Shown: positions 7,792 through 16,657 of the stretch, in pieces | Layout: each line of letters starts with the position of its first letter | Numbering within the stretch: the first letter of the stretch is position 1 | Assembly: GCA_021777755.1 (NCBI GenBank) | Contig: JAJYDE010000037.1 | Span: 1-40,233 of the forward strand | Reading direction: 5' to 3' | DNA from: Deltaproteobacteria bacterium | Lineage (GTDB): Bacteria; Desulfobacterota; Syntrophobacteria; Syntrophobacterales; Syntrophobacteraceae | Length of the DNA: 40,233 nt | Notes under the pieces: generated by a model | Told to the model about the DNA's origin: nothing | The model's input: only the letters and a program-made list of their open reading frames with translations | The model's database searches: none | Translations under genes and position numbers: made by a program

Positions 7792-10719
7792 TTATCTCAC
7801 CGTTACGGAGGCCGTCCCGGTTATCGAAGAGTCCTGAGAATCGGTTGCCGTAAGGGTCTGGGTACCCTTGGAACTAAAAGTCACCCGAAGGGTTGCCCGG
7901 CCGGTCGTGAAAGTCACCGGTGCGGCCTGCGCACTCGGGTCCGTGGATGTGATTCCCGCCGTTGCCGAATACACGGGTACAGGCTGATTGCTGGCGTTAG
8001 TGGCGATTATGGTGAAATTAACCGGCCTTCCGGCTGTTGCCAGTTTTGGCCCCCGGAGCTGATATTGAGTCGCCGGGAGGTAAACGGAAACCGGTTTCGA
8101 GCTTCCTTTCAGTGTGGAATTGGAGGCGTCGATAGCCGCCACCGACCACTTTCCCGCCGAGGTGAAGGTCTCCGAAAAGCTTCCCAGGCCGTTTACAAGG
8201 GTCAGCGCTCCCCCGGTGAAACCCGGTTCCTTGCATGTAATATTGACCGTGCCGTTGTAACTGGTCACCGTGTTGTTGCGGGAGTCACGGGCTACTATTG
8301 CGTAGGCGACCGGCCCTCCCGTGTAAGTCCACGCCTGTTGGGCCGTTATCGCAAACTTGGAAGGCGAGGTGAGCACCGTCTGGGTCAAAGGCTGGGAGGT
8401 CGCCGAATTGAAGTTGCGGTCTCCGGAGTAGGCGGCGGTAATGTTATGGCCGCCCGAACTCAGGGCCGAGGTGCTGAAAATGGCGCTTCCACTCGAAAGG
8501 GATGCGTTTCCGATCGTCTTCTTTGAGTCCATGAATTTGACGGAGCCGGTGGCCCCGCTCGGGGTGACCGTCGCGGTAAAAGTTACCGGTTGCTTGAACA
8601 TAGAGGGATTGAGGCTCGAGGACAGTGTTATGGCTGATGAGCCGTTGCCCACCACCTGAATGACGGAAGGGGAGGTGGAACCTGTGTAGTTGCCGTCCCC
8701 CGAGTATTTCGCGGTCAGGGTGTGGTTGCCGCCGGTGAGGGTGGAGGTGGTAAGGACCGCGCCGCCGTTCGAAAGGGTGGTGCTGCCAAGGGAGGTCGAT
8801 CCGTCCAGGAAGCTCACCGTGCCGGTGGCCCCGCTCCCTGTGACCGTCGCGGTGAGGGTCACGGGCTGCCCGGTTTGGGCTGGATTCGGGGCCGATGCGA
8901 GGGTGGTGGTCGAGGGGGCGGGGGTTACCTTTTGCGCTGCGGCCGTGGAAGTCGATGGTTTGAAGTTTCCGTCCCCCGAATATCGGGCGGTCAAGGAATG
9001 GTTGCCCGCGTTCAGAGCCGAGGTGGTAAGGACCGCGCCGCCGCTCGAAAGTGTGGTGCTGCCAAGGGAGGTCGATCCGTCCAGGAAGCTCACCGTGCCG
9101 GTGGCCCCGCTCCCTGTGACTGTTGCCGTGAGGGTCACGGGCTGCCCGAATGTCGATGGATTCGGGGCGGGCGAGAGGGTGGTGGTCGAAGCGGCCTGGT
9201 TTACCGTTTGCGTTACGGAGGCGGAAGTCGATGTGCTGTAGGAGCTGTCACCCGAGTATTGGGCCGTAATGGTGTGGCTTCCGGAGATCAAGGCCGTGGT
9301 ATTCAGGACTGCGACGCCATTGGAAAGGGTAGCGCTTCCGATGGTGTTTGATCCGTCCAGGAAGTTGACCGTGCCGGTGGCCGCGCTCGGGGCGACGGTT
9401 GCGGTAAGGGCCAGGGACTGACCGTATGTGGAAGGGTTGGGAGTTATTCGAAGGGTTGTCGTGGAGGGCAAGGTGTAGGCTACGTTTTCCTTTGTTACTC
9501 CGCTCGCGAGGTTGGATAAAGTTATGGAAGGGGGAGTCACATAGCCCTGGACAGCGGGGAAGGTGATCACATGGGTGCCGCTTGAAACTGTTGTCATATC
9601 GCCGCTGTTGAATGTGTTCGTGTTATCCAGCGTCCAAGTGGCTCCGCCGCCGACAGCCGCCGCCGGGGTGATTGCAACCGTCACCAGGGGCGGTGCGATC
9701 GCGCCGGAATAAGACAGGGTGTAAGAACCGAATCCGGATTGGCCGGTCAATTCGCTGTAGGCGATCTCGAAATAGCCATTCATCCCCCAGCCCGTTCCCC
9801 AACTGTTTTTGACGATGAACGCGCCCGCGTTGTCATCCCAGCCGACGATCACCACGGCGTGGCCGCCCTCATCGGTCGAACCGGGCGTAACGGAATAAAC
9901 GCCGGTGGAGTAGTAGTAGAAATCTGAAAACACCTCAAAGGATGTCACTACCGGTCCGTAGGTATATACGGCGGTCTTTATGTCGTTTACATTGGTAACG
10001 GCGCCGCTGTCCAGCAACTGCCATGAGTTCAACTTCACGGCTGCATTCCGCCACCCCGACTGGGCGCTGGAGCATGTGCCGTCCGCCTGGGTATAGGGGT
10101 AGTAAAACTGCATGGCGGTGCCCGAAGTCTCAAGGTAATCGGCGACATCGTTTAGATAGCCGCCATTTTCGCAATTGTCGGTCCCGGGGTTCGTGCACGA
10201 CAAGACGATCTGTTCGGAAAGGTCGAGGTCGACATCGGGCACCTGCAGGGTGATCAGGACCTGGGATTCCAGCGCCTCAACGGCGGAAAAGTCCCAGCAA
10301 CTTCCGCACTGGCCCTGGTCCCGAATTCCGGTGACATAATCGCCCGCCGGTAGATTGCCCGTTGCGGGAGCGTTTCGCCAGTCGAAAGATGAAGGCAGGG
10401 TTACTTTGGGAAGCGCGGCTTGTCTGCCGCTCTTGGTGGAAATCGGGCCGATAATCGCCCCCAGTCTCTGTCGCCTCTGTTCAGGGCTGAGCCGGGAGAT
10501 CGGATTGTCCGCAGCCGTCCACTTCCCCCCGATGGCCCGGATCATTTCGTTCAAGTTTGCCGCTCCAATGGTTTGGGCCGCGCCTTGTCCGAAAGCCGCC
10601 GTGTACAAGAAAACGGAAAACAGAACACACAGGGAGAGCAAAGTTCCGCCTGCGGCCCGAAGGAATCGGGCGTTCAGAAAGAATCGGGTTGCGGGATGAG
10701 AATTTCTGTCTCCGTTCAT
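7792..10719 (-). CDS. Secreted papain-like (C1A) cysteine protease with Ig-like repeat domains
   Basis: The protein has 975 residues from ATG at 10719, which has AAGGAGGA upstream; the longer frame to 10854 lacks this. A signal peptide (basic start, then GGTLLSLCVLFSVFLYTAAFG) implies export. A propeptide-like stretch precedes the catalytic domain with RDQGQCGSCWDF (oxyanion Gln and catalytic Cys near residue 140), EGGHAVVIVGWDD (His near 286) and VKNSWGTGWG (Asn near 304). After it come about four to five 90-residue Ig-like (Big_3/5-type) modules sharing TLTATVTxSGATGTVxFLDGS and then two more beta domains. There is no sorting motif I recognise at the C-terminus. Likely role: extracellular or cell-surface proteolysis with the Ig stalk for spacing or binding. 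Confidence 0.9.
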   Translation of the reverse strand: MNGDRNSHPATRFFLNARFLRAAGGTLLSLCVLFSVFLYTAAFGQGAAQTIGAANLNEMIRAIGGKWTAADNPISRLSPEQRRQRLGAIIGPISTKSGRQAALPKVTLPSSFDWRNAPATGNLPAGDYVTGIRDQGQCGSCWDFSAVEALESQVLITLQVPDVDLDLSEQIVLSCTNPGTDNCENGGYLNDVADYLETSGTAMQFYYPYTQADGTCSSAQSGWRNAAVKLNSWQLLDSGAVTNVNDIKTAVYTYGPVVTSFEVFSDFYYYSTGVYSVTPGSTDEGGHAVVIVGWDDNAGAFIVKNSWGTGWGMNGYFEIAYSELTGQSGFGSYTLSYSGAIAPPLVTVAITPAAAVGGGATWTLDNTNTFNSGDMTTVSSGTHVITFPAVQGYVTPPSITLSNLASGVTKENVAYTLPSTTTLRITPNPSTYGQSLALTATVAPSAATGTVNFLDGSNTIGSATLSNGVAVLNTTALISGSHTITAQYSGDSSYSTSTSASVTQTVNQAASTTTLSPAPNPSTFGQPVTLTATVTGSGATGTVSFLDGSTSLGSTTLSSGGAVLTTSALNAGNHSLTARYSGDGNFKPSTSTAAAQKVTPAPSTTTLASAPNPAQTGQPVTLTATVTGSGATGTVSFLDGSTSLGSTTLSNGGAVLTTSTLTGGNHTLTAKYSGDGNYTGSTSPSVIQVVGNGSSAITLSSSLNPSMFKQPVTFTATVTPSGATGSVKFMDSKKTIGNASLSSGSAIFSTSALSSGGHNITAAYSGDRNFNSATSQPLTQTVLTSPSKFAITAQQAWTYTGGPVAYAIVARDSRNNTVTSYNGTVNITCKEPGFTGGALTLVNGLGSFSETFTSAGKWSVAAIDASNSTLKGSSKPVSVYLPATQYQLRGPKLATAGRPVNFTIIATNASNQPVPVYSATAGITSTDPSAQAAPVTFTTGRATLRVTFSSKGTQTLTATDSQDSSITGTASVTVR
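8746..9148 (-). repeat. Near-identical internal DNA repeats in protease Ig modules
   Basis: The segments 8746-8872 and 9022-9148 are nearly identical over 127 bp, with a period of 276 bp (92 codons), matching one Ig-like module. Flanking modules are more diverged. The high DNA identity points to recent duplication or gene conversion and makes module-number changes by recombination likely. Confidence 0.85.
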
Positions 10720-11263
10720 AAGTCCTCCTTTTCCCATGCTTTCGAAATTACAGAAGGTCTCCCGAGGCATAACATACGCGATATTGATGCGGCCGTTTCC
10801 TGAGAGATCGATTGGTCTTTGTTGCAGCCCCCGCGTTTCAGGGTTGGGAAGCAAAAAGGTCCCTGGAAGAGGGTTGCCGCGGCTTTCTCTGTTTTTTTAT
10901 GCAAGTTGAAAATTTTCAATACGCCTAGCATGATTCGATCTTGCAAGCAAGTTAAAGGCCATGATTGTGTGTGAAAGGCTGGAGCCAAAATAGTTCCCCC
11001 GGGTGGAGATAAAGGCACGGGGGTTAAAAATCGGAAGGGTGTTGAAAAAGTCGCTTAAAGCGCGAAGGTGCAAAGGGTGGTGATTTTGCCATTGCGCGAA
11101 AGGCGGAATCGATGGCCCTTTCGAACTTGCTGATATAAAGACCATCATTGATTGAATTAGAGCTGGTAAATATTTGTCCACACACAATGAATGCGCGGGC
11201 TTTTTCGTTTTGCGCGGTTTTTGACGACCTGGCCGAAGGCTGGTCCGCGGCCTCAACGGGCAC
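10720..11263. other. 544-bp non-coding region upstream of protease gene
   Basis: No credible gene is seen; the short open frames here lack recognisable sequence and good start sites. The part nearest 10719 must hold the promoter and leader of the protease gene. A T-rich stretch with a GAAAATTTTC palindrome (about 10909-10918) and a TTGCTTGCAA palindrome (around 10940-10952) lie in the likely promoter zone. I could not identify a confident -35/-10 pair. Confidence 0.5.
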
Positions 11264-12784
11264 TCACCTGCTTTGCGGCTTTCTTTCCATGGACCACTTG
11301 AGAAGCGGCGGGGTCATCGCTACCGTCAGCACCACCACCATTATGATCACGGAGTAGAGGGAAGCGCTGATTACTCCCAGTGATTTTCCCATACTGGCTA
11401 CAATCAGGGGGACCTCGACTCTTGGCAGCATGCCGATGCCGACTATGAGCCTGTCGGCCTCGCCGCGAACGCCCCAAGCCGCGGCGAGCTTGCCTGCCGA
11501 AGCCGCGGCGGTAAGTAGCAGGCCGATAAGCACCACCTTGAGATTTCCGAAGGTCCCGAGGTCGACCTGTAGACCGATCAGGACAAAAAATATTGGAGCG
11601 AGGATTCCTTCGAGAGAGGCAAGAATCGATTCGACGCTCTGGGCCGGGGCAAGTCCGGCTCCGATGCCGGAAAAAGACTCCTCCTTTATGATCACTCCGG
11701 CCGTGAAGGCCCCTACGATTGCCGCCAGTCCGATCTTGCCCGCGAGCCAGGACAGAAACATGAGAAGGACGAAGGGAAAGAGGAGTTTAATGTTCCCGGG
11801 GTTGAACCTGACCAGGTATCGGAGAGCGATCTCGACGAACCTGGTACCGAAAACCACCAGCACTCCGAGAAAAAGGGTCGTTTTCACAAGGATTCGGAAA
11901 ATATCTCCGGGCCTTAGACCTCCGTGCAGGGCGATTCCCGAAACCAGGGCCAGGACGAGCAGCCCCAGAACATCATCGAGAATGGCGGCCCCGAGCACGA
12001 TGTGGGCTTCCTTAGTCCTTAGCCGCTTGAGGTCTTTAAAAATCCGGGCTGTGATGCCAACGCTCGAAGCGCACAGGGCGGCGCCCGCAAAAAGCGCGGG
12101 CATAATCCCCTGCGATTCGGGCAGGAGCAAAGATATTGTCAGATAGGACAAAGCGAATGTTACGACCACCCCGGACAGGGCGACCATGGAGGCGCTTGCC
12201 CCGATGGCCTTCAACTCTTTGATGCTGACCTCCAGCCCCACCATGAACAGCAGCAAGACGACGCCGAAGCCGGCGAAAAGCTGGACGGACCTGGCAAGCG
12301 ACAGATAGGAGGGAAAATCCTTACTGAGAAGCACTCGCTCGATTTTTCGGGCATCCGCCCGGGGCAGATCCGTGCGGTGCAAAGTGGACCGGACGGTGGC
12401 CGGCCAGTTCATGCCTTCGGTGAGGGCGTTTTGGCTCACCTGTTGAACCAGTTCCGAGCGGCGGATTATGATCACGGTCGGGCTGCCGAGCTGGTAGAGC
12501 AGAGCGCCCACGATAATCCCCGCGGCCAGTTCTCCCAAGACCGGCGGCTGTTTCAGCCTTATCGCCACGAAACGTCCGAGCGCCGCGCAACTGATAAGCA
12601 ACGCCAGGATACCGTAAAGGCTTGCAAAGGGATCCCCCGCGGAGGTGGAACCGGGCGCGGCGGCCGGCTTTGCGCCGGTAAAAGCCTCGGCGGCTCTTCC
12701 ATGGACTTTGGCGAAATGCAACGTCGCCAAAACGCCAAAAAAGACAGAGAGTATTATCAGCCATTTGGCGATCGGTATTTTCAT
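11264..12784 (-). CDS. CPA2-family cation:proton antiporter (KefB/Na+-H+ exchanger type)
   Basis: A 506-residue inner-membrane protein with about 12-13 hydrophobic segments. Family hallmarks are PPVLGELAAGIIVGALL, VLLLFMVGLEVSIKEL, GAALCASSVGITARI, the ion-binding ILDDVLGLLVLALV Asp pair near residue 267, and the late GMLPRVEVPLIVASMG segment. Such proteins exchange Na+ or K+ for H+. Two unusual features: a long N-terminal segment after the first membrane helix (residues 27-55), and an insert of about 55 charged residues (roughly 108-162) between the first antiporter helices, predicted to lie outside the core. The C-terminus is short, with no RCK/TrkA-N domain. It is about 85 bp downstream of the greA-like gene on the same strand. 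Confidence 0.9.
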   Translation of the reverse strand: MKIPIAKWLIILSVFFGVLATLHFAKVHGRAAEAFTGAKPAAAPGSTSAGDPFASLYGILALLISCAALGRFVAIRLKQPPVLGELAAGIIVGALLYQLGSPTVIIIRRSELVQQVSQNALTEGMNWPATVRSTLHRTDLPRADARKIERVLLSKDFPSYLSLARSVQLFAGFGVVLLLFMVGLEVSIKELKAIGASASMVALSGVVVTFALSYLTISLLLPESQGIMPALFAGAALCASSVGITARIFKDLKRLRTKEAHIVLGAAILDDVLGLLVLALVSGIALHGGLRPGDIFRILVKTTLFLGVLVVFGTRFVEIALRYLVRFNPGNIKLLFPFVLLMFLSWLAGKIGLAAIVGAFTAGVIIKEESFSGIGAGLAPAQSVESILASLEGILAPIFFVLIGLQVDLGTFGNLKVVLIGLLLTAAASAGKLAAAWGVRGEADRLIVGIGMLPRVEVPLIVASMGKSLGVISASLYSVIIMVVVLTVAMTPPLLKWSMERKPQSR

Positions 12785-12869
12785 CGGGGTTCAGCCCATC
12801 GGCACGACACAGACAAAAATCTGCCCGCCTGGCGCCGTTGCTCACACAAAATGTGATTGGCGCCTCTTA

Positions 12870-13343
12870 TCAGATTTCAATGGAAAGTATGCGGTAGGAA
12901 CGGTCCCCGGAGGGAGTGTAAACCAGCACCTCCTCGCCCTCCGCGTGTCCCATCAGGCCCCTGCCCACCGGGGAGTCCACCGACAGCCTGCCCTCGGATA
13001 CGTCGGATTCCCACGGTCCCACCATTTGAAACCGGTTGACATCGCCCGAGTAAAGATTTTTAACCGTTATTACGGTTCCGAAGCCTACCTGTTTGAAAAA
13101 AAACTTTCTCCCGACGAATATCTCGCAGCGGGCCAGTTTCTCTTCAAGGGCGTTTATCCTTTTCTGAAGGCTGGCGTGGCGTTCGCGGGCCAGAAGATAT
13201 TGCTGGTTTTCAATCTTTACGCCGTACCCCCTGGCTTCGTGCAGTTCTTCGAGCACCTCGGGGCGTACGACCCTTCTAAGGTGGAAAAGCTCTCTTAGAA
13301 GCATTCGATGACCATTGCGGGTAATGGGAATTTTGGGTTTCAT
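12870..13343 (-). CDS. GreA/GreB-family transcription factor with altered coiled-coil tip
   Basis: A 157-residue protein with the Gre layout: an N-terminal coiled coil (residues 1-80) and a C-terminal FKBP-like domain (VDSPVGRGLMGHAEGEEVLV). Gre factors enter the RNA polymerase secondary channel and rescue backtracked complexes, using two acidic residues at the coil tip (D41 and E44 in E. coli GreA, motif GDLKEN). Here the aligned motif is YGVKIEN: the Asp is replaced by Val42, while Glu45 is kept. Cleavage activity may therefore be lost, as in Gfh1-like regulators; this is inference. The gene starts 6 bp after the Nudix stop, so the two form an operon. Confidence 0.85.
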   Translation of the reverse strand: MKPKIPITRNGHRMLLRELFHLRRVVRPEVLEELHEARGYGVKIENQQYLLARERHASLQKRINALEEKLARCEIFVGRKFFFKQVGFGTVITVKNLYSGDVNRFQMVGPWESDVSEGRLSVDSPVGRGLMGHAEGEEVLVYTPSGDRSYRILSIEI

Positions 13344-13349
13344 TGCAAC

Positions 13350-13904
13350 TCAGAGGAAAAAATTTCCCGGGATTTCTCCCCTCTCCAGTCTGGATCGTAA
13401 AACGGAAAGGCCGATGACCGTTTTGCCGTCGCGGATCCTGCCCGACATAATCATATCATGGGCTTCGGAAAGTTTGACAAGTTCGGTCGCCGACACTTCG
13501 TCGTTTTCCTCACGGTCGGAACCGGAGTCCAGCCCAGAAGCCACAAATATCCTGATGACCTCGTTGGCGTAGCCTATCGCGGGATAGTAGCTGAAGATCT
13601 CGGCCAATCGGCTCGCCCTTCGACCGGTTTCTTCCATGAGTTCTCGCCCGGCGCACATCTCGGCGCTCTCTCCGGGATCGACCTTGCCCGCCGGTATTTC
13701 GAGGGTCTCGCAACCGATGGCATATCGAAATTGGCGAACCATGAGTATGTGGTCCACATCCGCGAAGGCCAGGATGGCGGCGGCCTCCGGATGATCTATC
13801 CTTATTCGCTCGGTTACCCTGCCGCTTGGCATCCTGACGGCATCCAGGCTCGCGCTGAAATGCCTTGCCTTCAAAATCCCGAGCGTTCTGATCTTTTCTT
13901 CCAT
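13350..13904 (-). CDS. Nudix hydrolase, ADP-ribose pyrophosphatase-like
   Basis: The protein of 184 residues carries a full Nudix box, GKVDPGESAEMCAGRELMEE followed by TG (G-x5-E-x7-RE-L-x-EE-x-G), near residues 73-95. The preceding MVRQFRYAIGCETLEIPAG matches ADP-ribose pyrophosphatases (NudF type), which cleave ADP-ribose into AMP and ribose 5-phosphate with Mg2+. It is cytoplasmic, with normal length for the family. It is the first gene of a pair with the greA-like gene (6-bp gap). Confidence 0.9.
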   Translation of the reverse strand: MEEKIRTLGILKARHFSASLDAVRMPSGRVTERIRIDHPEAAAILAFADVDHILMVRQFRYAIGCETLEIPAGKVDPGESAEMCAGRELMEETGRRASRLAEIFSYYPAIGYANEVIRIFVASGLDSGSDREENDEVSATELVKLSEAHDMIMSGRIRDGKTVIGLSVLRSRLERGEIPGNFFL

Positions 13905-13924
13905 CAGAATCCAAGTCCTCGATT

Positions 13925-14320
13925 TCAGTGTCGCGAGAGGTTGGCCCCGGGTTCATCGATCTGGGGCAGGGTGCTTACCGGCCAAGCTGTTTCAATGATG
14001 TAATCGGAGCGTTCATTTTTGAAACCGGTGGAAAGCCGCATGGCTGGCGCCGCTTCGGCTTTCAACCTGCGCGGCCCGTCTCCAAACGGGGTCTTGGCGC
14101 TGAACCCGGAGCCTCTAACGATTGCCGTAAACTCCGCACTTTCAAGCAAGGCCGCCCGGATGAAAACAGCGCGCTCCGGGCAGTAAGGCCGTCCAAGGGT
14201 ATGCCCGCCAGGCGCTCAGACGCATTCCATCGAGTATTATCGCCTCGAGTTCTTTTAGCCGGTTGGCCACCCCGCACGTCGGCAATACCGCCCGTTAGCG
14301 CGATTTTCCCCGCTCCGCGA
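13925..14320 (-). pseudogene. Decayed coding region of unknown function
   Basis: Protein-like sequence on the minus strand is spread over two frames. One frame, upstream, reads CGVANRLKELEAIILDGMRL and SAWRAYPWT (about 14275-14190). Another, downstream, reads RAVFIRAALLESAEFTAIVR and so on to the stop at 13925 (KNERSDYIIETAWPVSTLPQ near the end). Both frames have codon third positions rich in G and C, as real genes here do, but each is cut by stops and lacks a start, which suggests a frameshifted gene remnant. I do not recognise the family. An opposite-strand open frame of 223 codons covers the same bases but does not look like protein. Confidence 0.4.
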
Positions 14321-14641
14321 TCAAAAACTGCTGCTGCCCAGCGGACGGCAGAATGTATACCAGTAAGGCTTTTGCAAAAGCTCACGGTTTACCCGGCCCT
14401 GCGTGTTGGACGAAACTGCCCAGGGGGCGGCGGCAATAGCGCCAGCCGCGCCCACGCCCATTGCCGCAAGTCCCAGCGGCCTGAGAATAAGGGCGTCAAG
14501 GATGATAAACTCTCCCGGGGGATCGGCGGAAAACCGTCCGGTCATGCTGGGATCCGGCGGCAGATCCTGCTGAGCAATGGCCGGCAAAGTGACGGCTAAT
14601 GCAAGAAATATGGCGGCCAATGAGATCATAGCTTTTTTCAT
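14321..14641 (-). CDS. Small exported protein of unknown function
   Basis: A 106-residue protein with a clear Sec signal peptide (MKKAMISLAAIFLALAVTLP, cleaved after AIA). The mature part has GEFIILDALILRPLGLAAMG and VGAAGAIAAAPWAV, a probable membrane-inserting stretch, and ends in PYWYTFCRPLGSSSF. Similar small envelope proteins with a D-A/V-L-x-L-RP-x-GL motif and a terminal F-x-RPLG occur in proteobacteria; their role is unknown to me. AAGGAGA precedes ATG at 14641. It lies next to decayed sequence but is itself intact. Confidence 0.75.
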   Translation of the reverse strand: MKKAMISLAAIFLALAVTLPAIAQQDLPPDPSMTGRFSADPPGEFIILDALILRPLGLAAMGVGAAGAIAAAPWAVSSNTQGRVNRELLQKPYWYTFCRPLGSSSF

Positions 14642-14894
14642 ACCGGTCTCCTTCTACGCAGAATTGCCCTAGGTTCCGTGTTGCATAACCATATTCGTGA
14701 AATTTCCGCCCATCCGCGCACCCACTCGGGAATTCCCTCAGCACGTTTCATGCCGTCCGGCCGGGCAAGACTCGACGCTTCCCCCGCGACAAGGCGCTAT
14801 CGACGGAAGGGGTGACAATCATTTTACGACTGGACAAATCTGAAAGCAAGTATCCTCATTCATACCTGATTAATAATCGACCGCGGGGGGGCGA
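14642..14894. other. Intergenic region without recognised features
   Basis: This 253-bp gap separates the small exported protein from the DUF6178 gene end. It has an AT-rich patch (about 14865-14880) beside a run of G residues (14884-14890). No gene or confident terminator is seen; the promoter of the small exported protein should lie near 14650-14720. Confidence 0.4.
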
Positions 14895-16553
14895 TCAACT
14901 GAATACAAAAAACCTTACCAAGTTCGAATCAGGCGGGTTTTGCCATGAAAACGGACGCATCTCCTCTTCATAATCTCTTAAAATCGGCTCAAAATATTCC
15001 CTCGCCGGCTCCTTTGCCCCGGTCGCCCCCGTATGCAGTTCGATCAACTCACGCACCGCACCGCTGATTGCCCGAGGTTGGACCAATGGAAAAATTTCAG
15101 GCCAGGAAGATTGCCGCAGAGGCCGGGGGCTCAATTCGCCGCAAACCAGCAAGTTGGCGGCGACCGTCATGACAAACATCCCGAGTGTTACCTCCTCCCG
15201 CCCCGTGAGCGGCTCGACTTCCTGCTCCCGGCCACTTAGCCGCAGATAGAGTTCGCCCGCCCCGATGATGACGTCGACGAAATGATCGGCTCTGGCAAGG
15301 TCCGAAGGGGTTCTGAAAAAATCATAGAGGCGGGAGGCTTCTCCCTGGCTGTTGCGCGAAATTTCCGGGGTGGAGGTCAAAAGCTCTTCGGCCGCATCGA
15401 ACCACTCGCCGTCCAGGCGCTTTATACCACCGGGCCAGTGGGCAAGCCAACCACCCTGGACGGTTGCTCGCAACCGTCCCCTGACCCGGGCGATCTCCGC
15501 CTGGGCAAGCCTGAAAAGATGCTCCAGGAAATTGTCGCGAAGAATTTGTTCGGCCCGTTGCGCTCTTGCCCCGCAACGCAGCTCCAGTCCCAGATTGACG
15601 TAGGCGAGTGTTTTGTCCACGGCGCGGCGAAGCGCTTGTGAATCACCAGGGGAAAGGCGATCGGCCACGATGACCTTGTTTGCCAGTGCGGCCGTCTCCC
15701 ACTGGAGAGTCTCGATAAGGTCGGGGTCTTCCAGGCCGGCGACTGTCTTTGCGAAAAGATCGCCCGGGGGCAAAAGGGCCAGGGCAAACCCCGGAGCGGA
15801 GCGTTCCTCCGCGGTTTGCAAAGAGGCCGCCTTCCGAGCGAATTGGCTGGCGCCGATGGCCTTGTAGATTTCCAGTGCGTCGTAATAATCGGGTATGCCG
15901 TGGTCTTGGAGCCTTGCGCGATGGAAATCATAGGCGAGTTCCTCAACCTCCGGGCTCGGCGCGTAAAGCACGCTGTTCAGAAGTTCTTGGAAAAAACCGT
16001 AGCTGATTTCAAAAATGACGCTTAGCAGTTGAACGATCATGTCGTCGTACTGGGGATATCTCGATTCCCAGAAGTAATGGTTGTCCAGTGTTCTTGGCGG
16101 CAGGCTCTCAACGGCTTCAAGCAGGTCGATGTCCTCGGGGATCGTATCGACCGATATACATTGTTTGAAAAGAGACACCAGTAGTTCGAAATCGGCGTTG
16201 GAAAGCCATTGGAAAAGCACTGTGCCCCCCGCCCTGGTCAGTCGGTCGATCCAGCCGAGCGCCTTGGCGGGTTCCAAGGCGTCCCTTCGCCACCATTCGA
16301 TGTCGAAGAGATGATTAACCTGTTCGATGCTGGCCAGGGCAAGAAGCGGCAGAGCATCGTCGGGGCCGATTTCCTGGAGCGTGTGATAAAAGTCGTTTGC
16401 ATCGAGCCCCGCCACCACCGCTTGTGCGTCGGGTCTTTCCAGGATCATCTCCAGGCGTCGCTTGGCCGGAAGGCCCATGATATGCCGCGCGAGCCGCGCG
16501 GGGCCGGTTTTTCTCAAACGCTTTTCATCCAATCTCACTATGTCCGCCGGCAT
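14895..16553 (-). CDS. DUF6178 family protein
   Basis: The 552-residue protein starts MPADIVRLDEKRLRKTGPAR and matches the DUF6178 family, large helical proteins known mainly from Desulfobacterota, with no established function. Features include FDIEWWRRDALEP, LPPRTLDNHYFWESRYPQYD, YGFFQELLNSVLYAPSPEVE and the helical LARADHFVDVIIGAGELYLR. No signal peptide or membrane helix is visible, so it is probably cytoplasmic. The frame stays open upstream to 16835, but the extra 94 residues overlap the IS200 remnant and ATG at 16553 has AAGGAG at a good distance, so I use 16553. It appears to be a single-gene transcript. Confidence 0.88.
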   Translation of the reverse strand: MPADIVRLDEKRLRKTGPARLARHIMGLPAKRRLEMILERPDAQAVVAGLDANDFYHTLQEIGPDDALPLLALASIEQVNHLFDIEWWRRDALEPAKALGWIDRLTRAGGTVLFQWLSNADFELLVSLFKQCISVDTIPEDIDLLEAVESLPPRTLDNHYFWESRYPQYDDMIVQLLSVIFEISYGFFQELLNSVLYAPSPEVEELAYDFHRARLQDHGIPDYYDALEIYKAIGASQFARKAASLQTAEERSAPGFALALLPPGDLFAKTVAGLEDPDLIETLQWETAALANKVIVADRLSPGDSQALRRAVDKTLAYVNLGLELRCGARAQRAEQILRDNFLEHLFRLAQAEIARVRGRLRATVQGGWLAHWPGGIKRLDGEWFDAAEELLTSTPEISRNSQGEASRLYDFFRTPSDLARADHFVDVIIGAGELYLRLSGREQEVEPLTGREEVTLGMFVMTVAANLLVCGELSPRPLRQSSWPEIFPLVQPRAISGAVRELIELHTGATGAKEPAREYFEPILRDYEEEMRPFSWQNPPDSNLVRFFVFS

Positions 16554-16604
16554 TCGCCACTCCTTGAGATACGTCCTCAGGTACATAGGCCCGGGTTTTC
16601 CAGG

Positions 16605-16641
16605 CCAGTGTCCGTCCAAAAACTCGTTTAAGTCGGAGACC
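16605..16641 (+). repeat. Left direct repeat flanking IS200 remnant
   Basis: This stretch of about 37 bp contains TTTAAGTCGGAGACC (16627-16641) and matches 17001-17037 with a few mismatches. It sits just before the tnpA remnant in the same orientation as the right copy, so it may mark the limits of the inserted or duplicated unit. Confidence 0.7.
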
Positions 16642-16657
16642 CATTCACGAGGGAAGC

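Noticed and set aside
8690-9470. CRISPR-like array
   Set aside because: The repeats are 276-bp coding modules of the protease, without short repeats and unique spacers.
11024-11263. Small protein upstream of the antiporter end
   Set aside because: Competing short frames on both strands, no Shine-Dalgarno sequence and no recognisable motif.
13928-14599. Plus-strand open frame of 223 codons
   Set aside because: Arg/Pro/Gly-rich shadow sequence opposite a signal-peptide protein and decayed coding sequence; no motif.
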